From Coffea arabica (Eukaryota; Streptophyta; Magnoliopsida; Gentianales; Rubiaceae): a DNA stretch of 64,000 bases. Location of the stretch: contig NC_092323.1 in the NCBI RefSeq assembly GCF_036785885.1, positions 20,902,501 to 20,966,500 on the forward strand, written 5' to 3'. Position 1 is the stretch's first letter. Every line of letters begins with the position of its first letter. The notes below the pieces were generated by a model that saw only the letters and a list, made by a program, of their open reading frames with translations, was not told where the DNA came from and did not search any database. Made by a program: the position numbers and the translations under genes. Shown piece by piece: positions 23,019 to 33,627 of this stretch.

Positions 23019-24376
23019 CTGCAAGCCACGAATGCAAGAAATAAAACATGTTATGATTACACCATACAGACAATCGTATGTGAAAGTATCAAGTCTGCTG
23101 TAACTCAAGAACCATCCAATAGAGAGAACAAATGGCTATGCCACTTGTATGCCATACCTTGCTGCAGGCATACACAGGTTCGCCAAACGATGCCTCTGTT
23201 AGATAGTCCGTATACAATGTCTCGGCAGCCACATTGGTTGACAATACCAGGTGCTATTCAGAGGAAGAAAATGTCAGTTAATGAGACAAGGCAGAAACAA
23301 TATTTGGGTGGGTGGACATGCCTTACGTAACTTAATAGATATGCTGTTCATGTATGCTTCAAAGCAGACTAGATGGTGACACATGCTTATTACACATACT
23401 TGAAGGCTGACTAGGTGGAACATCGAACAGCATGTGCACAACATAAGACGCACAATTGACTCTGCAAATAAATGTGCTGGGTAACGAATACTTGGGTAAG
23501 CAGGAAGGTTAAGTACACCAAAAACATGTTCATGCATATGTTCAATAATTGGCGTCCATATAACCTAACTTATGCAAATACAGCCCAAAAAACGGCTTAT
23601 GCGTACCTAGACAACTGCAGGGAGAAACCATGTTGCTGCCGTGGCAAATAGGTTGAGTCGCCGAGATCGACAAGTTAGCCAAACAGCATAACAGTTGATG
23701 ACTTGCAGCACAGCATGAGTGATGTAATTCAGTTTTGTTATAATTGGTACACATATTAGTTGGACCGCATTTCAAGTTAAGAGGTACTAATTAGCAGGGT
23801 ACCTCAGAACTTATCCAAATTCTGGGAGACAAATTCATTAGATGGTCTCGACATGCAATCTAACCCAACATGAGGAGCAGCGTTTCACTGCATGTTACAA
23901 TAGGAACGCGTAAGCATATGTACGTATGAAAATAATGGTACACGAAAGCAACAATAATACCTTTGCATATGTCGGTTATAGAAGATGAAGTCAACGATCT
24001 GGGCAAACGTGTGAAGTGGTAAGTATTCGCAATCCACTCCATTGTTGTCCTATGATTGGTGCGGCAGAAGACAGCGTTGGGGATAATAACACGTAAGACA
24101 GGGGTTATTGTGAAGCATTCAGTTCACAAACAATTATACACATACAAATAGTTATCACTTACTCCAATCTTGAATATTTGGTTAAGTGATGATGCTTCTG
24201 GTTGCGAGGATGGACTCACTCCACGAAACTTACCCTACACATTATGAACATGTTAGCATAATGTACGCCATCTGTCACACAGATGCATGCGTGCATATCA
24301 TAGTTATGAATTACACCGATGGGGATAAGGGATTTGGGGTATATGTCAAGCACAGTAACGTGGGCAAGCACAGACA

Positions 24377-25094
24377 CTATACAACAGCCACCTTTTGCCG
24401 ACGTCTCGCTGATGTCTGTAGCTTGCTTTTTAGCTTATAGGTTGCTGACCTTTTCAAACCTTTACACTTCTTTATTCCAATGGGCCGAAGTTTTTTGAAG
24501 GCCGCGGTCGACATTTGAGAGTTCTCCCTCGACGCAATGGGAGCAAGCCGAATTGCATCAATTGGTGCAGCAGATGAGGGCCACAGTGCTTTCATGCACC
24601 CAGGTTTCATACCATTAGTAACGTTCACATTACTATCCTTTATCGGGGAGGTTATATCATTTGATTGGCCACTGTCGGAATCCCGAATGTGTAAAGGGTT
24701 CAGCCTATGTCCAGAGTCCTGCACATCTGCATACTGAGGCTGGTATCCGCCACCAGACGACGACAACTGAACAACGGAAGTGGCGTTCAGCTTAGCCAGA
24801 TTTGCAGCACGGTTGGCACACCCTTGGTGGGAGGAGGTGCGCATCACCTCTGCTTCGACACCTAATTGTAGTGTCACCCTCTGCTACACAAGTCCTTTCA
24901 TCCTCTCTCACCAATGCTTCACTCACCAAATCTAACGACCGCCCCATGCTGCTCATCATTTCTCTTACAGCTATTAGGTGCGCTTTCAACTCATTGTTGC
25001 TTTTCTCAAGAAGAGTGAGCCTACGGTCAATCAACGGAGGAGGTTGAACAGCAGCTGAACATTCTTCACGTTCTGCATGTGTCTTCATGGTCAA
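24377..25094 (-). other. coiled-coil and basic linker region of the Ulp1-like gene
   Basis: Two overlapping frames (25094-24792 and 24877-24377) look like one ancestral exon broken by a frameshift near 24870. The first has heptad-like RRLTLLEKSNNELKAHLIAV. The second ends in the Lys/Arg-rich KKCKGLKRSATYKLKSKL, a possible nuclear localisation signal. Linkers of this kind separate the N-terminal module from the protease in such transposon proteins. Confidence 0.55.
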
Positions 25095-25240
25095 TCTTTG
25101 GACTGCAAACGATCATCTCCCAAGCCAAACCGACCAAAGTACATTATCTACAAACATGCACGCATCAGTTGTAATCATTACTTCACCAATTATTATGTTG
25201 CAATGTAGTTCATGACGACGACATAAGTCGTACAACTCAC

Positions 25241-25921
25241 CACAAGAAGCGTCACACATCCAGACACCTCGCGCACTGCTAAGGCTTGTGCTGTCCTTAT
25301 CCCAAACATGAGTTTATCAAATACAAATTTGCTCCAGTCGTACTCTGCCAATTCCCCTGTCCGCGCAACAAACGACGCAAACTCCCTATAGAAACCGTCA
25401 CTTTCCACAGGGCACAGTAGGTTGTACATCAAAAGTAGAAAGAATTTAACCCTAAATTCTGTGCCGCAACTTTGAAGATTCTGAAGGTTTTGATGCACTT
25501 TGCTGTACACAATACATCCTTCTATAACTGGGATGTGGAGCTCATCTTCAATTGCCGCACTAATGCCTGTGCTACGTAAACCATTGGATATGTCCCTGCT
25601 GCCTTGTGGGGCTCCAAAACATGCCGCAACATCTGATGCGGTGACTGGCACAAAGTGGCCGTGGACACTCACACAACCACTTTCGGTGTTGAAACTGTTA
25701 ATAATCCATGACAACATTTGTGGATCCAGTGTAAAAGGCATAAGTTCAAGAATGCCAGTGAAACCACAGCCACATACAACTTGTCTTTGGTCCGTTGTCA
25801 GCCAATCAATCATTTCCTTCACATTTATCAAATTCATTGGACTTGTCAACGTACTTCCCTGCAAGAATCCATGGCTAAGGAAGTTAGTATATGCAAAGTG
25901 GCGATGCATGGTAGCTTTCAA
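25241..25921 (-). other. N-terminal module of the Ulp1-like protein
   Basis: Open for about 227 codons up to a GTGAGT donor at 25240. Shows MIDWLTTDQRQ, GCGFTGILELMPFTLDP, FVPVTASDVAACFGAPQG and a hydrophobic FFLLLMYNLLCP stretch. This arrangement (glycine-rich start, then 'DV..vfG.P') resembles the domain that precedes the C48 protease in plant transposon-encoded proteins, sometimes named plant-mobile-domain-like or DUF1985-like. The exact family cannot be fixed by eye. Confidence 0.5.
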
Positions 25922-26352
25922 AACATATGCATAAGCTGCAAATACTGGGCGCTATATACCTACTTAACTCACCTGCACTACCCACCCTGCACTACTTTCG
26001 ACCTGTGAGGAACGCCAATTGCGATTGTTAGATATTCCTCCCATCGGACTACACCTCAACAAGTAGGCAAGATCCGTTGACAAACCAGCGCCACCTTCGA
26101 CAGTCCCTGCGCAATTTTTCCCCTCTGTGCACCGTAATGGAGTTGTGGATGAACTGGAGTAAAGGGACAACAGCACCTTCCAGTCCATACTCCCATCTTC
26201 GTCGTCCCTACGTTTTACGGTTGCACGGGTAGACAAGATCCATGAGATGCAAGCCGCAATTGGAAAAATATGCTGTAATGAACACAACGCCTCCAGATGC
26301 ACAAACATTTCATCCCCTACACAGGAACCCCCAAAACAAGAACCCTACCAAA

Positions 26353-27574
26353 ATGATTGGTACGTCTATGTGTGGTTTCTTCAGCCGATGTAAATGTGGG
26401 AAAATGGATGACGATGATGATAGAAGAAGAGCCGACAAGGATGCTAAAAGAGGAATAAGTTAATCACAGTAACATGGGCTCAGTCATTATGACGAGTTTG
26501 GGTGTTTTTGTAAATAAGTATTTGACAGGGTGTCGACCCTGTGCAATAATAAATACATACTCGAAAAAAATACAAATTTTGTATATAGCGGTGAGTATGG
26601 TCGAATCTACAGGGACGGGGGATAATTCGTTTCTTCTAGAGTCCGAAGTATGGGGGTTTTAGAGAATATAAAATAACTAATTAACCAACTAATGAAACAA
26701 CTAATGAAAATAACATGAATTAATCAATAACCAATACGACACTAGCCAAAGGTGCAACTTTTCAGACACGGTCCATTCAACTGATTATCGATACAAAGAT
26801 AATTCAATTACTCATTAATAAATTGGTTATAGTTGTCATACACGTGATGAACAGCTAGCCTTTCCTTACTTTTTCGATAGTCAAGGTACAACCATTAATT
26901 ATTTTCCTAACCAAGAAATAACCCTAATTACGACCAGAGAATTTAATTTCTCGATTGCAATAAGAATTAGAAAAGTCCAACCCTAACTAACAAACACGCT
27001 ATGAGGGTTTGTTTAAATTAGATCATACGTTTCCCTAACATGAAACCAATCATGGTAGTCGCCACTAGTATTAATCAATTAAACAATTACGGATTCAATC
27101 AATTAATCTGACGGTAGTTTACTAGGTTAATTCGAATATCGGGCCCTTGACATTCAAATAACATAACAATCATAAGAAGTTAAATCAGAAAACGTACAAA
27201 TACCAATGAATAAAAGAAATAAGTAAAATAATTCGATCTCACAGATATTTGGAATCGAGTTCTCAAATTGACTTTCGACTAAAAAAAGAGAATTTAGCTC
27301 CCCATCATGGAGAAGAAGAGAATGTTTCTCATTGTCTCTTGCAACCGAAAAGAAGAAAAAGAATACGACTACTAGTCTGTCGGCCTCCTCTTTTCTTCCC
27401 TAAGAAGTAGTAATCAAACGGGAGCCGGCCTTTTCTTTTCGTATTTTCTAGTTTCCAAAATACATTGAACTTCCTCCCTAATCGGAAATAATGTCCAATA
27501 CAAATAGGGAAGTTCCAGTAGTTATAAAACTCGGAATTTGACTTGGATTGGGAAACTGCCCAATATCAATCCCG
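26353..27574. repeat. 1.2-kb direct repeat, right copy
   Basis: Mate of 11810-13032. It lies about 45 bp upstream of the first methionine codon of the Ulp1-like frame (minus strand) and could act as its promoter. Limits TGATTGG..CCAATATCA give TG..CA ends. No matching 5-bp target duplication was found outside the pair (GATGA left, ATCCC right), so an LTR identity is not proven. Confidence 0.85.
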
Positions 27575-28265
27575 ACTTTCTGGCCTTAAATGTAGGTCCC
27601 GAACGTACCACCATCAAATTAACTGGAAAATTGTCACTTTTAATTACGTTTTGCTCCTTTTTCTACAATTAGCACCATTAACCAAATATAAGTAGAATCC
27701 GACAGTTAAAACAATATTTGACTAAAATCAAGGGAAGAATAATTATAAATTTAGCAACAAATTATGACCTATCAGTATCGAAACACCGGAAAATAATAGA
27801 GAAGAGAAACTATTTTCCTGTCAAGGATTTTCTGTGAAAGACTTTTTCCAAAGAAAATATTTTACTCCCTACCAAACGGACCCTTAAAGGGTGAATCATT
27901 ATAAAAAATAAAATAGTTAAATCCTGCCCAAGTTAAACTTCAAAAAAAAAAAGAAAAGAAAAAGACAAAGATGGTTCTTGTTAACAAAAATAAAAAATTA
28001 AGTTTTAAATTATTACAAAAAATAAATCAACTAAAACTTGTCCATATTAGCTATTAAAAACAGTAATTATGGAAATTAAGGAAAAGGGGATGGAAAAAAA
28101 GAAGAGGGGATTGATTCTTCTTAACAAAAATAAAACATTTAAAGTTGACCAAATAAATTGTGAAATATGTAAACGTGGCAAAAAAGATAAGGCTTCCACT
28201 TGGCTGAATGTGAGAGTAGTCAAGACAATAACTTACCATATAGAGAATTGAATAGCAAATTCTTA

Positions 28266-28847
28266 AATGATAGGCATGATATGATATGATAGATTTAGTG
28301 AAATTTATCAAAAATGTATTGAATTTTAGAAAGAATGAAAATTATTTAAATTTCAATAATAGTAATACATAATCAAACCAAAAAAATAATAATAGAAAAG
28401 AATTAAAAAATAGAAAAATTATGAGGTGATTGACAAAAAAACAAAGGTTAGAAAGACATACATAATAAAAACTTATATAAAGTAAGAAATCAAAAAATTG
28501 ATTAAAAGTTGTTATAGTCAAAAAAGTGAAAAAAGTTAAAGAAAATAAATGAATGGAAAAAAAAAGATAGAATTGATTGGTACTAAAAATAAAATATTTA
28601 AAAGCATTGAAAGTTGCTATAGTTAAGAGAGTAAAAAAAAAAAGAAAATAAGTGGATAAGAAAAATAAAAATAGAATTGACTGTTGTCAAAAGTAAAATA
28701 TTTAGAAGCTACTCGAATAAAAAAAATTAAATTTGACCACGCGACGAAAAGATAGCGAGTCCACTTGATAGAAGAATAGAATAACTAACTCAACAACTTA
28801 CCAAAATGGGAATTTGAACAGCTTTTTATTAGGTATATATATGACAT
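28266..28847. other. AT-rich spacer, possible decayed third repeat piece
   Basis: No gene. The stretch near 28795-28850 ('caacttaccaaaatgggaa', 'atatatgacatatgaattg') weakly resembles 7765-7830 and 9610-9660, hinting at a further degenerate copy of part of the duplicated segment. Confidence 0.35.
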
Positions 28848-29045
28848 ATGAATTGCAGTCATCAAATTATGAGTTTTAGTCCATGGTTCACAAGCATTAG
28901 TCCCTCACAGTTGGTGAAGGAAGCTCAAATAATGGTTTTGTTGGATAAAACTGTACATAAGATCACAAAATACTCTAGTTTGCAATCATTGATTGAAAAC
29001 ACTAGCCTTGAGCCCTTTACCGCAATTTGTTAGATCCTCCAAGAT

Positions 29046-29960
29046 TTGTTGTTCGTGAAAAGTAAAAAAAGATTGCTTCCTCGTCTAGAAGTAGGGATGG
29101 CAACGGGCGGGGTTGCCTACAAACTCCCCCCGCCCCCGCCCCATCCCCCGTCCCCCGCTCCCCCCGCCCCGGCCCGCTTCCCCCGTGGGGTTAATAAAAA
29201 ATTGTTATATAATTTTATTATAGTTAAATTTTAACAAATAATCAAGTACTAAAATATCAAAACATCATCAAATTATTATTCATTGTAATTTTACAATTGA
29301 AACTTATAAAAATAATCAAATAAAAATTATTTGAATACAATCCAACATGATGAAATAAATATAACTAAAGTAGTCAAGTTTTCACTTTTGGCACAAATAC
29401 AATCACTAATTTATTATTGTGCTTGTACTTTTTTTAAGAAAAAAATGTATTGTATTAAGTGTAATTAGGGATTTAGTATAAATGTATTAGTAAATTTAGT
29501 ATAACCAATTAATAATTTGTATTAGTACACATATATAATTATTAGTATAATTAATAATATCAATTATATTATATATACTAATAGACATTATATAATACAT
29601 ATAACTATTAATATCATTATCATAAGTTTGTAACTAATTAAATTATATATTATATATACACACATATATATATGTTTTTAAAGCGGGTGGCGGGGTGGGG
29701 GTACACTCTCCCGCCCCCCGCCCCGTTTCTAAGCGGGGGGAAAAAAATTCCCCCCGTCCCTGCCCCACCCCCCGCCCCAACACCCTCCCCATTAGCCCCT
29801 CGCGGGCGGGTGCCCGCGGTCACCCGCCCCCATTGCCATCCCTATCTAGAAGGGCTTCCAACTATTGGAAGCCTACAACATATAGGGAAGATTCCTCACC
29901 ACGATTTGTGCTAATCAGGTAATAACTGTGGCCCTACAATGTAAATTTTTTTCATCCCCT
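29046..29960 (+). pseudogene. cytochrome P450 N-terminal relic split by a hAT MITE
   Basis: Plus-strand codons at 29046-29091 (LLFVKSKKRLLPRLE) resume after the MITE at 29853 with GLPTIGSLQHIGKIPHHDL, then a stop and a GPTM remnant. This matches the Pro-rich hinge and following segment of CYP71-clan P450s (compare [20 protein letters not shown] in the neighbouring intact gene). Only the N-terminal 40-60 codons survive; nothing downstream is recognisable. It points the opposite way to the intact gene, so it may be a remnant of an inverted duplication. Confidence 0.75.
29092..29844. mobile_element. hAT MITE with GC-rich ends
   Basis: A 753-bp element with termini TAGGGATGGCAACGGGCGGG and CCCCCATTGCCATCCCTA and a perfect 8-bp duplication TCTAGAAG (29084-29091, 29845-29852). 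The ends are extreme C/G runs (CCCCGCCCC type) and the middle is AT-rich. No coding capacity. Confidence 0.93.
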
Positions 29961-30404
29961 GAAGTGGCTATAAAGTCCCTCAGGAGTCAAGGAGTTAATA
30001 ATCAATGCTAGTTTTTCATTACTAGCAGGCCTTAGCATGCAGGTTCTTGGTACGAGAACAATTATATTGAAGAAAACAAGATGGAGAGGAGAAAAAAAAA
30101 AGGAAACGGTTGAAAGAGAAAGATCCTTCGATCCTTCCTAGTTTGCAGCCATGTCAAATTACATACCAATTTATATACTACGATATCGTGACAAGAAAAT
30201 TTGTCTTTGTTAGAGATACAAAAGACACAGTATTTAACATTGTTTTGACACAGGTGACAAGAAGAAGCTGTCTTACTAGTTTATCAAATGAGTAAACGCT
30301 ATATACTGTAATTGCTTAATGGAAGATGATTAGTCGATGCAGGACAGTAGACTTTAACAATAACGTACAAAGAAGTGATATAAAGCATTTTAATAAATAC
30401 TTAA
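29961..30404. other. spacer and 3' flank of the P450 gene
   Basis: No gene. Contains the likely 3' UTR of the minus-strand P450 near its right end. Confidence 0.4.
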
Positions 30405-32364
30405 TTATTTGCTCAATCGATAGGTTGGAACAGCCATCAGATGCTTCGCCCTTGTCACTACAAGGCCAAATTCCTCGGTCATGTCCAGCTCTGAAGGCAG
30501 CATTCCATTCGGAAGTTCCCAAGTGAAACAATGGACTAATTGTGCCACTAGAAGACGAACTACAGTGAGCCCCAGTTGAATTCCAGGGCAACCTCTTCTA
30601 CCTGAGCCGAAGGGAAGAAGCTGGAAATCATGTCCTCTTATATCTATACTGTTCCCAATGAACCTTTCTGGTATAAACATGTCAGGATCAGACCACGCAT
30701 TTGGATCTCTCCCGATTGCCCAAACATTGATAATTACTCGTGAATCTTTCGGTATGTGGAAACCATCAACAGTGCAATCTTCAATGGCTGCATGAGGGAT
30801 TAGTAATGGTGCCACAGGATGAAGCCTTAGTGCTTCCTTTACAACCATGTCTAAGTATCTTAGGTTGTCCAAGTCTGATTCCTCGACCATCCTGTCTAGG
30901 CCTACTTTTTCATCCAACTCTTGCTGGACTTTCTTCATTACTCGGGGGTTTTTCAGGAGTTCTGCCATTATCCATTCAACAACTGTAGCTGAAGTGTCCA
31001 TTGATCCTGCAAGCATGTCCTGAAAGGAAGGTGGTTTTGTATCCAAGTTGTTCAGGAGATTAGTTAATGTTGAGGAAAATCACAAGCAAATAAGTACTCC
31101 GTATTGGTGGACTAAAACGGAACACTATGAATTAACTTCACACTATGATCATGATTATAGAGAAGTTGATTCAGAATTCAATCAGGCCTGAGTACATATA
31201 CGCCTGTTCCTGAACAAAAAATCCTACTTTCAATTGAAATGGTTATTAAGGTAAAAGTTTTGAACAGATGCAAATGATTAAACATAATAGTGAAGAAATG
31301 TAAGAAGCATGTAATAATCACCAGAAACCTACTAAAATGTTGTATGTTATATAAGCAGTAAGACTAACTTTTTAAGAAAGTAAAAATTAGATTGAAGCAG
31401 ACTTGAGAAAAAAATTTGGTATCCAATTTGACAGGAGAGTTATGAACTTCGTTCATACGTGCAAACTTAAATCATGACTTACCAACAAAATGGCTTTGAC
31501 GTGGCGGCGATCAAATTGGAATTCAGTTTCTCCTGATTTCATGAGGGCCAACATGGTGTAGACAAAGTCATCTACATGCCTAGTTTGGTTTGCATATTGC
31601 TCATGTTCATCAATAATCTTCTCAAAGAATTCATCAAAAACTTTGCCAATAGCCTTCATTCTCCTGGTCAAGCCTTGAATGTCAAGTACTCCGAGATAAG
31701 GATAGTAATCTCCAACATTAGGTGTTGCAGATAATTGCATCCCCTCTTTAATAACAGCTTTGAAGCCTCTCTCGTCAAATTCCTTGTCAGCATACTTCTT
31801 CCCAAGGACCATCAAGCAACTCATGTTAGCGTTCAGAGCAGCAACTTCAGCACTAATATCAACAACGTCGCAATTACTAGCAGCCTGTTTGAGTGATTCC
31901 AAAAGCAATTCAAGCTCTTGCATTCTCATAGACTGAAATGAATTGATCTTAAGGTTACTAAGCAAATTTAAGGTGCATAATTTACGCATGTTGCGCCAGT
32001 ATGGACCATACTGCCCAAAGGATAGGTTTCTTTGCCCAAAACTGATATATTTAGCGGCCTCATGAGGTGGCCTACTAGCAAAAACAAGATCATATGTTTT
32101 CAGGAATTGCTCAGCCGCATGAGGAGATGAAACAATGATGTTTGATACAAATCCGAAACGTAAATGCATGATAGGGCCATGTTGCTTGGACAGCTTATGG
32201 AAATCACGGTGAGGATTTTTCCCCAAAAGATGAAGATGTCCTAGAATAGGAAGGCCTCTTGGACTAGGAGGCAATTTCTTGTTCTTTTTCTTTCTCCACA
32301 ATGAATCGAGGAGAAGAACAGCTGCAACTAGTATGAACGTTGTCCAGATGAAGGCTGAAGACAT
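30405..32364 (-). CDS. cytochrome P450, CYP736A-like (2 exons, 498 aa)
   Basis: Haem-thiolate mono-oxygenase anchored in the ER membrane. Exon 1 32364-31483 and exon 2 31019-30405 join at phase 0 (GTAAGT donor, TTTCAG acceptor), the conserved single-intron position of A-type P450s just before the I-helix. Features: membrane anchor about residues 4-20, hinge LPPSPRGLP 31-39, I-helix AGSMDTS 298-304, EALR (ExxR) 356-359, PERF 411-414, haem loop [10 protein letters not shown] 431-440 with Cys438 as the iron ligand. Length is standard. Stretches such as [16 protein letters not shown] and [13 protein letters not shown] recall the CYP736/CYP71 group. The start at 32364 gives a normal hydrophobic N-terminus; an in-frame ATG at 32433 would add a charged leader and is less likely. 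The substrate cannot be read from sequence. A relic of a related gene lies at 29046. Confidence 0.95.
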
Positions 32365-32433
32365 TTTGATTTTGATGATAATTCTCTCTCTAAGTTTGAG
32401 TCTTAAGTTATGTTCTAGCTTGAATTTATGCAT

Positions 32434-32838
32434 ATGCTGCGAGAGATGATGACAAGTACTAAAATGCTAAGCTAAACTTAGTTATTATCAATTGGTATAT
32501 GTTGGCGGAATTAGAATCTGGACAATTGTAAGTTTCAAAAAAAAAAAAAAAGGAATACGGACAATTGGAGGTTTTGAACAGGATAATCTGAAAATGTCTA
32601 CTAATATTGCCTATTAACAATGCTTTATATTTTAATTACAAATCTAGCAAGCTTCATGTCTTGGAACAGGACACAGTTTCATTTTCAATTTGTACTTTTG
32701 GTATTTCCAAAGTTTTTAGTTTGGTATGATTCTTTTTGATACTTCAAGTTTTCATCTTTGGAGTGTTTAGCTTGTGTTCGCATAAATAAAACGGTTTGGA
32801 AGACAGGTAGGACCAAATAGCAAGATGTGGAGATCAAA
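32434..32838. other. P450 5' flank and promoter region
   Basis: Upstream region of the minus-strand P450. AT-rich, with an A14 run near 32540. No clear TATA box could be singled out. Confidence 0.4.
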
Positions 32839-33438
32839 GGGATAATTTTAAAAACCTACCCTAAGGTTTTTGATAATTCCACTAGTTTCCCTTGAAGTTT
32901 GTAAAATTATACAAACCTCCCTTGAGGTTAAGGTTTTGATAACAAAATTAGTTCAATTAGAAAAAGTAACATTAAAAAAGTACATTAAAGAGAGAGATGA
33001 AACTTTTATTACATAAATACCCATTATGCATGTATATAAGAATGAAACTAATTAACAATTAACACATCTATTTCACTATTCAAAAAGTTCATATTTAATA
33101 AATTAGACAACACAAATAGACAATAAAAATATACTAATGATCATACGATTCAGTAAAATAGACTAGTCATCTCTTTTGACATGATGCTTGCTATAATTTT
33201 TGTGGTTTTGAAAAGAAAATTTTTAAATTTTGCCTCCTTATATACATGCATAAGAGATAATTATAGAGTAAAAATTTCAGCTCTCTTCTTAAAATATTTT
33301 TTTAATATTACATTTTCTAATTTGACTAATTTCGTTATCAAAACCGTAACCTCAGGGGAGGTTTGTGCAATTTTATAAACTTTAGGGGAGTCTAATGAAA
33401 TTGTTAGAAACCTTAGGGTAGGTTTTTTAAATTATCCC
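32839..33438. mobile_element. MULE-like MITE with 9-bp TSD
   Basis: A 600-bp element with long inverted ends: GGGATAATTTTAAAAACCTACCCTAAGG left and its counterpart ending AAATTATCCC right. Further inside, CAAACCTCCCTTGAGGTTA mirrors TAACCTCAGGGGAGGTTTG. Flanks GAGATCAAA and GATATCAAA differ at one of nine bases. A 9-bp duplication fits Mutator-like elements. Confidence 0.75.
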
Positions 33439-33627
33439 GATATCAAATCTATGAAACCGAATATGTTGAAATTGAAATTATAGAAGTCAAGTAACACGAG
33501 TTCAAGACTGAAGAAATAAAAGCGTTATAACTATGAGTATTTGCAAAATTGCATGTCATATTTTCCATATTTCAAATGAAGCGGTATTTATTTACTATAT
33601 TATGTGTAGAATAATATCTGCTTTTAG

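Larger units (their letters stand above)
13037..26308 (-). pseudogene. Ulp1-like (C48) SUMO-protease gene carried by the transposon, decayed and split
   Basis: Minus-strand multi-exon gene related to the transposon-borne Ulp1-like cysteine proteases of plants. Recognisable parts in order: an N-terminal stretch (26308-25964); an exon of about 240 codons (25921-25241); a coiled-coil and basic segment (25094-24377); a protease N-lobe exon with FAQIVDFIFYNRHMQ (24049-23961); an exon with VPMNH..HWFLCIVDM..YDSLP carrying the catalytic His and Asp (from 23018); an exon with DCGLYVMKFIEH carrying the catalytic Cys (22463-22391); and a last exon starting at 22306 that continues beyond the gypsy insertion to a stop at 13037-13039. 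Frame breaks occur in the coiled-coil exon (near 24870) and after the His/Asp exon (near 22840), so it is probably non-functional now. C48 enzymes deconjugate SUMO; the role in transposons is unknown. Confidence 0.75.
11426..27883. mobile_element. 16.5-kb PIF/Harbinger-ended composite element
   Basis: Termini GGGTCTATTTGTTAGGACTG and, read inward from the right, GGGTCCGTTTGGTAGGGAGT, both followed by AAAA-ATTTTCT sequence. TTA is duplicated at 11423-11425 and 27884-27886. The predicted empty site (ACATTTAAAGGG) matches copy 1 of the duplication (ATATTTAAAAGG, near 8148), which confirms a 3-bp TTA duplication, as in PIF/Harbinger/Tourist elements. No Harbinger transposase or Myb-like ORF was found. 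The cargo is a Ulp1-like gene, two 1.2-kb direct repeats and a nested gypsy element. Without the gypsy insertion the element would be about 7.3 kb. Only the terminal 40-50 bp are clearly inverted repeats. Confidence 0.7.
8700..28265. repeat. tandem segmental duplication, copy 2, split by insertions
   Basis: Second copy of the 6549-8699 segment, now in three pieces: 8700-9825, 11183-11425 and 27887-28265. The gaps are a LINE (9826-11182) and the large Harbinger-ended element (11426-27883). Copy 1 supplies the empty-site sequence for both insertions, which lets their target duplications be read directly. Confidence 0.85.

Noticed and set aside
11426..27883. Reading the 16.5-kb element as a Mutator-like element
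   Set aside because: No 9-bp duplication is present; the empty site in copy 1 of the tandem duplication supports a 3-bp TTA duplication.
29100..29234. Proline-rich frame (PPPPPHPPSP)
   Set aside because: It is translation of the CCCCCG-rich end of a hAT MITE, not a protein gene.
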